Source: Halobaculum halobium
GTDB taxonomy: Archaea; Halobacteriota; Halobacteria; Halobacteriales; Haloferacaceae
Length of the DNA: 64,000 nt
NCBI RefSeq assembly: GCF_030127145.1
Contig: NZ_CP126159.1
Span: 372,001-436,000, forward strand
Direction: 5' to 3'
The first letter of the stretch is position 1, and every line of letters starts with the position of its first letter. Shown here piece by piece: positions 17,767 to 27,274 of the stretch. Both the position numbers and the translations under genes were made by a program. A model generated the notes under the pieces. The model saw nothing but the letters and a program-made list of their open reading frames with translations. It searched no databases and was not told the origin of the DNA.

Positions 17767-18972
17767 ATGAGCGACGATCCGGAGGCCGGCGACCACTTCG
17801 CCGCCCTCTACCGGCTCGCGAGCGCCGACGGGATTCGCCTCGGCGAGAAGATCAATCGAGCGATCGCCGTGGGATGTGAGCGCCTCAGCGTCCCCAACGG
17901 CGTGCTCTCGTACACCGCCGACGGCGAGTACGAGGTGATCGAGTCGACGATCGAGGACGGCGTGTACGCGCCCGGCGGTCGAAGCGACCTCTCAAAGACG
18001 TGGTGTCGCCACGTGATCGCGACCCAAGAACTGCACTCGTTCGCCGACGTCGAAGAGACGGAGTACGCCGACGACGTGGCGCGCGACGCGACCGGGCTCT
18101 CCTGTTACATCGGCGCGCCCGTCGTCGTCGACAACGAGCCGTACGGGACACTGTGTTTCTCGGGTGCGTCCCCGCGGGAGGCCGAGTTCACTGAGACCGA
18201 GCGGGGCTTCGTTCGGCTTCTCGCGCAGTGGGTGTCGTACGAACTCGAACGCGACCGCCACCACCGCGAACTGCGCGAGCAGAACGAACGCCTCGACGAG
18301 TTCGTCGGCATCGTCGCACACGACCTTCGCAACCCTCTCGGGACGGTGCAGGGATACACCGATCTGGCGCTGTCGGGGGCGGAGGGACCCCAGGCCGACC
18401 ACCTGCGACGGATCGAGCGGGCGGCCGACCGGATGGAACGGCTCGTCGACGACCTCCTGCGGCTCGCCCGGGACGGCGGCGACGTCGGCGAACGGACCGC
18501 CGTCGAGGTGGCCGCGGTCGCCCGCGACGCGTGGTCGTTCTTCGAGGACGGCGAGGCGACCTTGGCGATCGACAGCGACGCGACCGTGTACGCGAACCGC
18601 TCGCGCCTCCAACAGCTGTTCGAGAACCTCTTCAGAAACGCCGTCGAACACTGTGGCCCGACGGTGACGGTCACCGTCCGGGACACGGACGACGGGTTCG
18701 CCGTGGAAGATGACGGCCCCGGCCTGCCCAAAGAAATCGAGGCGACGCTGTTCACTTCGTCGTTCGATCGAGACGCCGGACTAGGTCTCGGTCTCCTGAT
18801 CGTCGAGCGCGTCGTCAGCGGTCACGAGTGGGACGCGTCAGTCCACAGCGACGACGAGGGAACGACGTTCGTGTTCGAGGGGGTCGAGCGCGCCAGGCAC
18901 GCCCGCGCGGCCGCCGGCGGGGGCGACGAACGAATCACCGGGCGGCCGGACAGCGGCGGCGGTCCGAGTTAG
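17767..18972 (+). CDS. GAF-domain sensor histidine kinase
   Basis: 401 residues from the ATG at 17767. Residues about 10-165 form a GAF domain (SCYIGAPVVVDNEPYGTLCF). The HisKA H-box is FVGIVAHDLRNPLG with the phospho-accepting His near 184. The HATPase_c domain shows the N-box NLFRNAVEHC, the G1 box DDGPGLP, and a G2-like GLGLGLLIVE. No transmembrane segment is seen, so it is probably a cytoplasmic kinase sensing a small ligand, redox or light. No response regulator is encoded next to it. Its stop codon overlaps that of the convergent formamidase gene by 4 nt. Confidence 0.92.
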   Translation: MSDDPEAGDHFAALYRLASADGIRLGEKINRAIAVGCERLSVPNGVLSYTADGEYEVIESTIEDGVYAPGGRSDLSKTWCRHVIATQELHSFADVEETEYADDVARDATGLSCYIGAPVVVDNEPYGTLCFSGASPREAEFTETERGFVRLLAQWVSYELERDRHHRELREQNERLDEFVGIVAHDLRNPLGTVQGYTDLALSGAEGPQADHLRRIERAADRMERLVDDLLRLARDGGDVGERTAVEVAAVARDAWSFFEDGEATLAIDSDATVYANRSRLQQLFENLFRNAVEHCGPTVTVTVRDTDDGFAVEDDGPGLPKEIEATLFTSSFDRDAGLGLGLLIVERVVSGHEWDASVHSDDEGTTFVFEGVERARHARAAAGGGDERITGRPDSGGGPS

Positions 18973-19880
18973 AACGGATCGGAGAGGTACTCGTCCGGGA
19001 TCGCGTTGCGTGCAGTGACCAGCGGATCGACGACCTGGCTGATCTCCAGACCACCGACGAGACTGCTGAACAGATACGCGTCAGTGGCGGAGTAGCCGTG
19101 TTCGTGACGCAGGAGGTCGATGATGTCCTCGTTCGCCATCGCGACCGCCGATTCGAGCGTCTCGGCGCTGGCGATCGTCTTCCACGCCGAGCCCGTGTGA
19201 ACGAGCGGTCGCTCCAGCGACACCGGTGGATCCGACACCACCGAGACAGTCACGTCGACATCGGTGCCAATCTCGGCGCCGGTACCGCACATTTCGCCGT
19301 CGGCCATCGCCGCCTTCGAGTCGCCCATCGCCAGCAGTCCGCCCTCTTGGAACACCGGGAAGTACGCGGTCGTGCCGGTCGTCATGTCGGTGGTGTCGAG
19401 GTTCCCGCCGTGATCGTGCGGCGTCAGCGTCGAGACCGGTTCATCGGCCGTCGCGACGCCGATCGTTCCGATGACGGGGTCGATCGGAACCGTCTGCTCG
19501 CCGAACGACAGCGACTCCCCGTCGTCGCTCACCTCGGTGATTCGGGTCGCGGGGTGGTCGATGTCCTCGCGGTCCTGCAGGAGGCCGAACCCCGGCGCGG
19601 TGACGACGCGGCCGCGGTCCTCGTTCACTCGGACGTCTTCGATCTCGACCCGGAGGACGTCGCCCGGTTCGGCGCCCTCGACGGCCACCGGCCCGGTTGC
19701 AGCGTTGACCTCTTCCGGGATCGCCTCCAGCAGGTCGTCGTCGGTCTGTATGGCGCCGTTCAGGCTGTCGATCGTCTCGAACGTCAACCGCTCGCCGTCG
19801 TCGGCGGTGTAGACCGGCTCCATCTCGGGAGCGAACTCGTACACGTGTCCGTCGGTGTGTGACACCACAGTTCGTGTCAT
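18969..19880 (-). CDS. Acetamidase/formamidase-family hydrolase
   Basis: 303 residues from the ATG at 19880 (MTRTVVSHTDGHVYEF); the much longer open frame upstream is Arg-rich read-through. Family features include PHDHGGNLDTTDM, AYFPVFQEGGLLAMGDSKAA and DGEMCGTGAEI, resembling the FmdA/AmdA metal-dependent amide-hydrolase fold. Expected chemistry is amide hydrolysis to acid plus ammonia, but homologues with unknown substrates are common. It is divergent from the MmgE/PrpD gene (about 155 nt) and could belong to that catabolic block. Confidence 0.9.
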   Translation of the reverse strand: MTRTVVSHTDGHVYEFAPEMEPVYTADDGERLTFETIDSLNGAIQTDDDLLEAIPEEVNAATGPVAVEGAEPGDVLRVEIEDVRVNEDRGRVVTAPGFGLLQDREDIDHPATRITEVSDDGESLSFGEQTVPIDPVIGTIGVATADEPVSTLTPHDHGGNLDTTDMTTGTTAYFPVFQEGGLLAMGDSKAAMADGEMCGTGAEIGTDVDVTVSVVSDPPVSLERPLVHTGSAWKTIASAETLESAVAMANEDIIDLLRHEHGYSATDAYLFSSLVGGLEISQVVDPLVTARNAIPDEYLSDPF

Positions 19881-20036
19881 TTGTGAGCATACTGCGTCGG
19901 GTTTCGCAATAAACGGTCGGCCTCCGGCGGATCCCGCTGGATCGGCTCCTGACGACAACGGCACGGTCCGCGACCGCGGACGGGCAGCTTCGCCGACACA
20001 CCGACGGTTAATACGTCGCGTCGGAGAGGGACCAGC

Positions 20037-21428
20037 ATGAGCCACATACCCGAGCGGCGACTCGCGGCGTTCGTCGCCGAAACGGCATACGACGACCTCT
20101 CCGAGGAGGTCCCGGAGACGGTCACTCGCGCGGTCGTCGACACCGTCGGCGTCACCCTCGCGGGCGCCGTCGAGGGCGCGGGCGAGACGACCGGGAGGTC
20201 CGCGGGTATCGATCCAGACGACGCTGACGCGGCGACGCTGCTGGGAACCGCCGGCGCCGGCGACGCCGCGGCCACGGCGCTGCGCGTGGGCACCGCCGCT
20301 CACGCGCTCGATTACGACGACCTGTCGTGGGCACTCGACGGCCACCCCAGCGTGACGCTCGTCCCGCCGCTGTTCGCGCTCGCCGGTGAAACTGGCGCGT
20401 CGGGCCACGACCTGATCACCGCATTCGCCGTCGGCTTCGAGGTCGAGTGCGCGATCGCGGGGCCGATCAGTCCGGCCCACTACGAGGCCGGCTGGCACGC
20501 CACCGCGACGTTCGGCGCGTTCGGTGCCAGCGCCGCCGCGGCATCGCTGCTCGGGTTAGACGCAGAGGCGACAGAGCGGGCGCTGTCGATCGCCGCCTCG
20601 ACGCCGGCGGGGACGAAGCGAAACTTCGGCTCGATGACGAAGCCGCTGCACGCGGGGTTGTGCTGTCGATCGGGCGTCACCGCGGCGACGCTGGCGCGCG
20701 ATGGCCTCACTGCGACCCGGACCGCGGTCTCCGGCGAGCAGGGATTCTGGGACCTGTACGACCCTCGAACTGACGACAAATCCGACGGCAGTACGCACCG
20801 CGAGCGCTTCGCGTTCGATCCCGACGGCGACTGGGCCATCGAAACCGAGGGGATCCACGCGAAAGCGTACCCGTGCTGCTACTTCACCCACACCAGCATC
20901 GCGGCGACGGCGGATATCGTCGAGGACGGCGTTTCACCCGACGACATCGAGCGGATCGAGGTTCGCGCGGCCGGCGGCGCCGGCGACGCGCTCGCGTACT
21001 CCGACCCGGAGACCGGGCTGCAGGCGAAGTTCTCGATGGAGCACGCCGTCGCCTGCGCGGCCGTCCGCGACCGCGTCGATCTGTCGGCGTTCGAGACCGA
21101 GGCGCTCGCCGACCCCGCAGTCGACGCCGTCCGCGAGCGCGTCGACTTCTCCGTCGACGACTCGCTCCCGTACGACTCTCACGAGGCGACCGTGCGTATC
21201 GAGACCGTCGACGGGACAGTCGAGGAGCGACAGCGGACGGACCCGCCTGGCGTTCACACCGACCCGCTGTCTCCTGAGCGGCGTCGCGAGAAGTTCACAG
21301 AGTGCGCCGAGCGGGCGGTGTCCGCGGCGGAAGCCGAACGCCTGTATGAGCGGCTGTCGAACCTGCCGAAACTGGACGACGTGGCGGCGACAGTCGCTGG
21401 TGCGGAGTCGGTGAGGGACCTGCCGTAA
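20037..21428 (+). CDS. MmgE/PrpD-family protein
   Basis: 463 residues covering the whole MmgE/PrpD fold. The N-terminal helical domain includes HALDYDDLSWALDGHPS and ends with the HATATFGAFGA segment; the smaller C-terminal domain begins around residue 270 (HAKAYPCCYFTHTSI). Characterised relatives are 2-methylcitrate dehydratase, cis-aconitate decarboxylase and iminodisuccinate epimerase, so the substrate is probably a di- or tricarboxylate. It leads a plus-strand series of acyl-CoA dehydrogenase, MaoC and CoA-transferase genes. That context suggests breakdown of a branched or unsaturated dicarboxylate. Confidence 0.92.
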   Translation: MSHIPERRLAAFVAETAYDDLSEEVPETVTRAVVDTVGVTLAGAVEGAGETTGRSAGIDPDDADAATLLGTAGAGDAAATALRVGTAAHALDYDDLSWALDGHPSVTLVPPLFALAGETGASGHDLITAFAVGFEVECAIAGPISPAHYEAGWHATATFGAFGASAAAASLLGLDAEATERALSIAASTPAGTKRNFGSMTKPLHAGLCCRSGVTAATLARDGLTATRTAVSGEQGFWDLYDPRTDDKSDGSTHRERFAFDPDGDWAIETEGIHAKAYPCCYFTHTSIAATADIVEDGVSPDDIERIEVRAAGGAGDALAYSDPETGLQAKFSMEHAVACAAVRDRVDLSAFETEALADPAVDAVRERVDFSVDDSLPYDSHEATVRIETVDGTVEERQRTDPPGVHTDPLSPERRREKFTECAERAVSAAEAERLYERLSNLPKLDDVAATVAGAESVRDLP

Positions 21429-21472
21429 CCGGACGGTTTATCGCCTCGCTATCGGGACTCTTGATCACCAGA

Positions 21473-22672
21473 ATGGTAGCTACCGACACGGTCCAGTTGA
21501 CCGACCGGCAACGCGAAGTCCGCGACGCCGTCGGTGACATCTGCGACGAGTTCGACGCAGCGTACTGGCGTGAACACGACGCCGAGGGCCAGTACCCACA
21601 CGAGTTCGTGAACGCCCTCGCCGAGGAGGGGTGGCTCGGCGTGCTCCTGCCCGAAGAGTACGGCGGGAAGGGGTACGGCACCGAGGAAGCGGTTGCGATG
21701 ATGTACACGATCGCCCGCAGCGGCGCCGGCTTCAGCGGCGCCCAGACCGTCCACGCAGCGATCTACAACTCCGCGCCGCTCGTGAATTACGGCGGTGAAG
21801 AACTGAAGGCAGATCTACTCCCGCGCGTCGCCAGCGGCGATGCGTGGATCCAGTGTTTCAGCCTCACGGAGCCGAAGGCCGGTTCCGAGTCGACCGCCAT
21901 CGAGACCGAGGCCGTTCGCGACGGCGACGAGTACGTGATCAACGGCGAGAAGCTGTGGACCTCCCGTATCGACGTGAGCGACTACCTCGTGCTCGCTGCG
22001 CGGACGACCCCGCGAGAGGCGGTCGACAAAAAGACCGAGGGCGTCTCGCTGTTCCTCGTCGACATCGAACGCGGACACGACGACGACAGCATCCACCTGG
22101 AGGAGATCGACAAGACCGCGAGCGGCGTCGTCAGCTCTTTCCGGGTCACCTACGACGATCTCCGCGTCCCTGCCGACCGACTGATCGGCGTTGAGGACGA
22201 GGGGTTCTATCAGGTGCTCGACGGGCTCAACGAGGAGCGCCTCGTCATCGCGGCCGAGACCGTCGGCCTCGGTGAACTCGCCGTCAAGAAGGGCGTCGAC
22301 TACGCGAACGATCGCGAGGTGTTCGGCCGGGCGATCGGGCAGAACCAAGCGATTCAACACCCGCTCGCGGCCGGGCACGCCCGCCTCCAAGCGGCCAAGC
22401 AGTTCACGTTCGCAGCCGCCAAGCGGACCGGCGACGAGGACCGCAAGGCTATCGGCGCGTGGGCGAACACCGCGAAGTACCTCGCGGCGGAGGCCGCGTT
22501 CGAGGCAGCCGACGCCGCCGTACAGGCCCACGGCGGTCGTGGCGTCGACCGAGCGTACGACGTGGAGCGATACCTCCGGGAGGCGCGGCTCACCCGCCTC
22601 GTCCCCGTCACGCAGGAACTGGCGCTGAACTACCTCGGGGAGAACGTGCTGGAGCTCCCGCGGTCGTACTGA
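21473..22672 (+). CDS. Acyl-CoA dehydrogenase
   Basis: 399 residues from the ATG at 21473 (a TTG at 21461 is a weaker option). N-terminal helical domain, middle beta domain (CFSLTEPKAGSE, NGEKLWTSRIDVSDY) and C-terminal helical domain (AVQAHGGRGVDRAYDVERYL) give a complete FAD-dependent acyl-CoA dehydrogenase fold. The usual catalytic Glu of the short/medium-chain enzymes, in IYEGT, is not present: the matching segment reads LVPVT. The base may lie elsewhere in the fold, as in some other subfamilies. It probably oxidises an acyl-CoA made by the nearby CoA-transferase, passing electrons to ETF. Confidence 0.92.
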   Translation: MVATDTVQLTDRQREVRDAVGDICDEFDAAYWREHDAEGQYPHEFVNALAEEGWLGVLLPEEYGGKGYGTEEAVAMMYTIARSGAGFSGAQTVHAAIYNSAPLVNYGGEELKADLLPRVASGDAWIQCFSLTEPKAGSESTAIETEAVRDGDEYVINGEKLWTSRIDVSDYLVLAARTTPREAVDKKTEGVSLFLVDIERGHDDDSIHLEEIDKTASGVVSSFRVTYDDLRVPADRLIGVEDEGFYQVLDGLNEERLVIAAETVGLGELAVKKGVDYANDREVFGRAIGQNQAIQHPLAAGHARLQAAKQFTFAAAKRTGDEDRKAIGAWANTAKYLAAEAAFEAADAAVQAHGGRGVDRAYDVERYLREARLTRLVPVTQELALNYLGENVLELPRSY

Positions 22673-22735
22673 CTGACCAACACGCTACCGCGCACACACA
22701 GACACCACAACAACTCACACTCACCATTCCACACC

Positions 22736-23317
22736 ATGACTGACAACGACACCGACGACGGAACGGACGACATCGAGCGGCGACTGGTCGAGGGCTGGCA
22801 GGGCCGCTACTACGAGGACTTCGAGGTCGGCGACGTGTACAAACACCCGTACGGCCGGACGGTGACCGAGACGGACAACGTCTGGTTCACCAACCTCACG
22901 ATGAACCTGAACCCGATGCACTTCAACGAGGCGTACGCCGCCGAGACGGAGTTCGGCGAGCGCCTCGTCGACGGCACCTTCGTCATCGCGTTGGCCGTCG
23001 GGCTGAGCGTCATCGACGTGAGCGCGAACGCGACCGCCAACCTCGGCTACGACGACATCCGCCATCACGCGCCGGTCTATCACGGCGACACGATCTTCGC
23101 GGAGAGCGAGGTGCTCCACAAGCGCGAGAGCGAGTCGCGCGACCACGTCGGCATGGTCACCACCGAGCTTCGCGCGTACAACCAAGACGACGAGCTGGTC
23201 CTCTCGCTTGAGCGCACGCCGATGGTGCTCAAGCGAGAGTTCGCCGAGCCGTCCGCCGCGGCGCCGACCGGATGGCCCGAGGGGATCGGCACGCAGCCGG
23301 AGGACCTCGAGGAGTGA
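22736..23317 (+). CDS. MaoC-family hot-dog-fold hydratase
   Basis: 193 residues with a MaoC-like hot-dog fold. YYEDFEVGDVYKHPYGRTVT begins the domain, and NLNPMHFNEAYA corresponds to the R-specific hydratase motif region with its conserved Asn-Pro and His. Expected activity is reversible hydration of an enoyl-CoA; haloarchaeal relatives include mesaconyl-CoA-type hydratases. It lies 63 nt after the acyl-CoA dehydrogenase gene, and its TGA overlaps the GTG start of the CoA-transferase gene. Translational coupling and a shared pathway are likely. Confidence 0.9.
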   Translation: MTDNDTDDGTDDIERRLVEGWQGRYYEDFEVGDVYKHPYGRTVTETDNVWFTNLTMNLNPMHFNEAYAAETEFGERLVDGTFVIALAVGLSVIDVSANATANLGYDDIRHHAPVYHGDTIFAESEVLHKRESESRDHVGMVTTELRAYNQDDELVLSLERTPMVLKREFAEPSAAAPTGWPEGIGTQPEDLEE

Positions 23318-24837
23318 CCCGCGAGACGGATCCCGCGGCACGCGTTCCCGACAGCCGGATCCACGGCGACCTCGCAGTCGTCGGCGCCGCCGAGGCCGCA
23401 ACGCGAATCCCCGACGACGCAACGATGCTCGTCAGCGGCTTCGGCAGCGTCGGCTACCCCAAGGCCGTCCCGAAGGCGCTGGCCGACGCGGCCGCCGTGG
23501 GCGGAGACGACGAGGGCGAGGACGCTGGGCGCGATCTGTCGCTGTCGGTCGTCAGCGGCGGCAGCGTCGGCGAGGAGATCGACGAGGCGCTCGTCGAGGC
23601 CGACGCGATCGATCGCCGATATCCGTTCCAGGCGCGCGAGGCGATCAACGCCGCGATCAACGACGGCCGCGTCGCGTTCGCCGACCGCCACATCTCCTCG
23701 CTGGGCGACGACGTGCGCTTCGGCGGCATGGTCGAGACCGACGGCAGTGTCGCCGTCGTCGAGGCGGTCGCCGTCGGCCCAGACTGGCTGATCCCGTCCA
23801 CGTCCGTGGGGCTAACAGACGCCTTCGTCGAGGCGGCCGATTCACTGATCGTGGAGGTCAACCACGACCAGCCTCTGTCGCTCGCGGCGTTCCACGACGT
23901 GTACCGAACGGGGACACCGCCCGAACGGGAGCCGATCCCACTGACATCCCCCGACGAGCGCATCGGCGGCCCGCGGATCGAGTTCGAACCTGAGAAACTC
24001 GCCGCAGTCGTCGAGACGACCGGCCGCGACGCCCCCTACGAGTTCCGCGACCCGACCGATGTTGACCTGGAGATCGCCGACCGCCTCGGCGACTTCTTGG
24101 AACGGGAGGTCGAACGCTCGTCGCTGTACGACGACTCGATGCGGATCCAATTTGGCGTGGGGAGCCTCGGCAACGCGCTGATGGGCGCGCTCGGCGACGC
24201 CGATCTGGGCGACCGTGACCTGATCTACTACGGCGAGGTGTTACAGGACGGCCTGCTCGACCTGCTGGATACGGGGGAACTCCGCTCCGCGAGCGCCACG
24301 TCGCTGGCGCTGTCGACTGAGGGGCAAGAACGGCTGTTCGAGGACGCCGAGCGCTACGCTGAGGACGTGGTTATCCGGACCGGCAACGTGTCGAACGGCC
24401 CTGCGCTGATCGATCGCTTCGGCGTCGTCGCGGTTAACAGCGCCGTCGAGGTCGACCTGTACGGCCACGTCAATTCCACCAATCTCGGCGGGTCGCGGAT
24501 GATCAGCGGCGTCGGCGGCAGCGGCGACTTCACGCGCAACGCCCCGCTGTCGGTCGTCGCGCTCGGGTCGACAGCCGCCGGCGGCGACATCTCGAAGATC
24601 GTTCCGAAGGCGTCGCACGTCGATCACACCGAACACGACGTGGACGTGGTGATCACCGAACACGGCGTCGCCGACCTCCGCGGTACCTCCCCGCGCGAAC
24701 GCGCCGAGGCGCTCGTCGAGTGTGCTCACCCCGACTACCGCGAGGACCTGCGCGCGTACCTCGACCGCGCTGGCGAGGGCGGCGGCCACGAACCCGTCGA
24801 CCTCGACACCGCCTTCGACTGGACCGACCGGGCCTGA
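23314..24837 (+). CDS. Acetyl-CoA hydrolase/transferase-family CoA-transferase
   Basis: About 507 residues from the GTG at 23314, which overlaps the preceding stop (GTGA); longer starts would run inside the MaoC gene. It shows the two-domain class I CoA-transferase layout. GEVLQDGLLDLL near residue 307 matches the HTEM-type segment with the catalytic Glu that forms the CoA thioester, and ITEHGVADLRG lies near the C-terminus. Relatives include 4-hydroxybutyrate, succinyl and propionyl CoA-transferases. In context it probably activates the carboxylate taken up by the neighbouring TRAP system. Confidence 0.9.
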   Translation: MTRETDPAARVPDSRIHGDLAVVGAAEAATRIPDDATMLVSGFGSVGYPKAVPKALADAAAVGGDDEGEDAGRDLSLSVVSGGSVGEEIDEALVEADAIDRRYPFQAREAINAAINDGRVAFADRHISSLGDDVRFGGMVETDGSVAVVEAVAVGPDWLIPSTSVGLTDAFVEAADSLIVEVNHDQPLSLAAFHDVYRTGTPPEREPIPLTSPDERIGGPRIEFEPEKLAAVVETTGRDAPYEFRDPTDVDLEIADRLGDFLEREVERSSLYDDSMRIQFGVGSLGNALMGALGDADLGDRDLIYYGEVLQDGLLDLLDTGELRSASATSLALSTEGQERLFEDAERYAEDVVIRTGNVSNGPALIDRFGVVAVNSAVEVDLYGHVNSTNLGGSRMISGVGGSGDFTRNAPLSVVALGSTAAGGDISKIVPKASHVDHTEHDVDVVITEHGVADLRGTSPRERAEALVECAHPDYREDLRAYLDRAGEGGGHEPVDLDTAFDWTDRA

Positions 24838-24856
24838 GACGGGTCGCTCGCCCGTC
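24838..24856 (+). terminator. Hairpin GACGGG/CCCGTC directly after the CoA-transferase stop
   Basis: A 6-bp stem with a 7-base loop starting immediately after the TGA at 24835-24837. It lies between convergent transcripts (the TRAP permease ends at 25034). No long T-run follows, so terminator function is tentative. Confidence 0.35.
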
Positions 24857-25033
24857 TTGGGTGGAGCCTCTGCGTCTCTCCGCGTCTCGTTCGATCGGGT
24901 GGTTTCTCCGCGTCTCCCGCCCGTCAGTGGCAACTGCGCGGTGACGGATGTGGACGAACATCGAGAGAACGAGACGCCGAAAGAAACGAAGCCGCGAAAG
25001 GAACGGTTCGACCGCGCCGCCGAGACGACTCGA

Positions 25034-27151
25034 CTATTCGCGGTCCGGCTGCTCGGTCCCGGGCATGCCGCCGGTCGACAGGCCGAGGTTCTTCTTGATG
25101 ACGCCGACGGGGTTCGGGCGCCCGGCGAACGACTGTAGCACGTACATCGCGATCGCGACCAGCACCGCGGCGGTCTGGACGATCCGCGAGGGGTACACCA
25201 TCGCGAGCACGCCGGTGACGAAGAACGAGATACGCGAGGTAATCGTCACAACGTCGCCGAAGACGAACCGATAGTTGATCCCGTGGATCATCGCGATCGC
25301 GCCGAAGAGCGCGAATCCGCCCGAAATGAACGTCACCTGGTCGAACTGCGCCGAGACGATCTCGGGGTGGTAGACGAACGTGAACGGAAGGATGAACAGC
25401 GGAGCGGAGATCTTGATCGCCTCGAGACAGCTCCGCCAGAAGTTCGCGCCCGCGATCCCGCAGGCGACCGCCACGCACGTCGCGATGGGCGGCGTCAGTC
25501 CCGCCAGAATTGCGGCGTAGAACACGAAGAAGTGCCCGGCGAACTCCGGCAGGAAGAACTGGCTGATGAGCGTCGGCGCGACCAGCAGCGCGACGATGGT
25601 GTACGACGCCGTCGTCGGCATCCCCAGCCCGAGGATGATGCAGATGATCATCGAGAGGATGGCCGCGACCAGTAGGACACCGCCCGACAGGTCGAGCAGC
25701 GTCAGCGAGATGGCCGTCGGCACGCCCGTCGCGGTCAGAATGTCCACGACGCCGTTAATGGCCGCGAGGATGATCGTCACCGGCGCGAGCACGACCACGC
25801 CTTCGCGGGCGCCGTCGAGCGTCTCCCAGCTCGTCCGCTTGAGGGACTCGACGACCGTCTCGTCGGCGTCACCGAGGGCGGAGTGGATCACCGGGAACAG
25901 CATGCCGGTGAGCAACATCGCGCCGGTCGTCCACAGCGCCGCGGTGCCGACGGTCACCTGCTCGACGCCGAGCTTGTAGATGAGCACCGCCAGCGGGATG
26001 CCGTACTTCAGGCTCTCGGAGGCGAACTCCGAGCGCGGCATCTTGTCGCCTAACAGCTTCGAGGCGTCGGTGTCGTCGAGCTGCGGAGCGGCCACGTAGT
26101 GGACCGCGACGAAGATCGTGATCGAGAGGATGGCCGCGGGGATGATCCCCGCGATGATCACGTCGACGTAGGTGACGCCGGTGATCAGCGATGCCATGAT
26201 GAACGCGCCCGCGCCCATGACCGGCGGGAGCACCTGTCCCGCCGTGGAGGCGACCGCCTCGATAGCGCCCGCCGTCTCCGGCTTGACGCCGTTGCGCTTC
26301 ATCAACGGAATCGTGAACGAACCGGTCATCCCGGCGTTAGCCGTCTGACTCCCGTTGACCGAGCCGATGACCGCGCTCGAAAGCACTGCCGTCTGAGCGA
26401 TGCCGGAGTCGATGTACTTCGCCGAACGGAACGCCAGCCGCATGATCAGGTCGAAGGCGCCGTACGCCTTCAAGAATCCCGCATACAGCAGGAACAGCGC
26501 GATCCACGCGGCGACGAGCTGAGTCAGGAATCCGAAGAAGCCGTCGACGCTGATGACGACTGTCCGGAGGATGCGCTCGACGCCGAGCCCGCCGTGTTGG
26601 AGCGGCCCGGGGGCGTACATCCCGAAGTAGCCGTAGCCGAACCCGAGCAGCACCACCGCGACGAACGTGCCACCGAACGACCGCCACGTCAGGTACACCA
26701 TCAGGACCGAGAACACGGCCGCCATGACGTACTCGTGTGGGAGCGCACGGCCCGCGCGTTCGACGTACAGCGCCTGGAAGTTGACGGACATGTAGACCGT
26801 GGTAATGACGACGTCGATCGCCGACAGGGACAAAAGCGCCGCGTCGACGCGGTTACCCGGCCCGTATGCGCTCTTGAGGTCTTCGAGCAGGTGTCCGTTG
26901 CCGCCACCGTCGGAGAGCGCCATCAGCTCCGTGACGATGTACAGGATCAGAATTCCACCGAGGAAGGCGACCCCGAACTGCGCGCGCGGCATCGGGTAAA
27001 ACCGGGTGTACAGCATCACGCCGGCCCAGAATATCACCGAGAGCCCGATCAGGATGTTCCGAAGCGACACGAGCTCTGCGTCCCACGGCTGCTCGCGATC
27101 GAAGCTCACGTCGCCGGTCGCCGCGCCAGCCTCCGCCTCCGCGTCACTCAT
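25034..27151 (-). CDS. TRAP transporter fused permease (DctQ-DctM, TAXI type)
   Basis: 705 residues, strongly hydrophobic. The N-terminal part resembles the four-helix DctQ subunit; the rest is the large DctM subunit with the conserved FLTQLVAAWIALFLLYAGFL and PPVMGAGAFIMASL segments and a C-terminal GLTPPIATCVAVACGIAGA. TAXI-type TRAP systems commonly use one fused permease. It imports an organic anion, driven by Na+ or H+, with the binding protein encoded just upstream. The start is preceded by GGGAGTGA at proper spacing, and a separate TATA-like element lies at 27241-27250. Confidence 0.93.
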   Translation of the reverse strand: MSDAEAEAGAATGDVSFDREQPWDAELVSLRNILIGLSVIFWAGVMLYTRFYPMPRAQFGVAFLGGILILYIVTELMALSDGGGNGHLLEDLKSAYGPGNRVDAALLSLSAIDVVITTVYMSVNFQALYVERAGRALPHEYVMAAVFSVLMVYLTWRSFGGTFVAVVLLGFGYGYFGMYAPGPLQHGGLGVERILRTVVISVDGFFGFLTQLVAAWIALFLLYAGFLKAYGAFDLIMRLAFRSAKYIDSGIAQTAVLSSAVIGSVNGSQTANAGMTGSFTIPLMKRNGVKPETAGAIEAVASTAGQVLPPVMGAGAFIMASLITGVTYVDVIIAGIIPAAILSITIFVAVHYVAAPQLDDTDASKLLGDKMPRSEFASESLKYGIPLAVLIYKLGVEQVTVGTAALWTTGAMLLTGMLFPVIHSALGDADETVVESLKRTSWETLDGAREGVVVLAPVTIILAAINGVVDILTATGVPTAISLTLLDLSGGVLLVAAILSMIICIILGLGMPTTASYTIVALLVAPTLISQFFLPEFAGHFFVFYAAILAGLTPPIATCVAVACGIAGANFWRSCLEAIKISAPLFILPFTFVYHPEIVSAQFDQVTFISGGFALFGAIAMIHGINYRFVFGDVVTITSRISFFVTGVLAMVYPSRIVQTAAVLVAIAMYVLQSFAGRPNPVGVIKKNLGLSTGGMPGTEQPDRE

Positions 27152-27240
27152 ATATTATCACTCCCGATACCTGTAGCCCCGTTGCCAGCTGCTGTTGGAT
27201 ACTTGTACACATTTAATCGTGTGTTAGTGGTTGTCGTACG

Positions 27241-27250
27241 TATAAATTAT
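27241..27250 (-). promoter_or_regulatory. TATA-like element between binding-protein and permease genes
   Basis: ATAATTTATA on the minus strand, downstream of the binding-protein gene and about 95 nt before the permease ATG. It may be an internal promoter, or the A/T tail following the adjacent hairpin. Confidence 0.35.
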
Positions 27251-27266
27251 CGCCCCGTTCGGGGCG
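27251..27266 (-). terminator. Intercistronic hairpin CGCCCC-gttc-GGGGCG
   Basis: A perfect 6-bp GC stem with a tetraloop 8 nt after the binding-protein stop codon, followed on the minus strand by an A/T-rich run. It should partly terminate transcription or protect the upstream mRNA, giving more binding protein than permease, a common stoichiometry device in transporter operons. Confidence 0.55.
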
Positions 27267-27274
27267 GTAGGTAG

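Noticed and set aside
19881-20498. Upstream extension of the formamidase frame to 20498
   Set aside because: The extra residues are Arg/Gly-rich, run antisense into MmgE/PrpD, and precede the natural family start at 19880.
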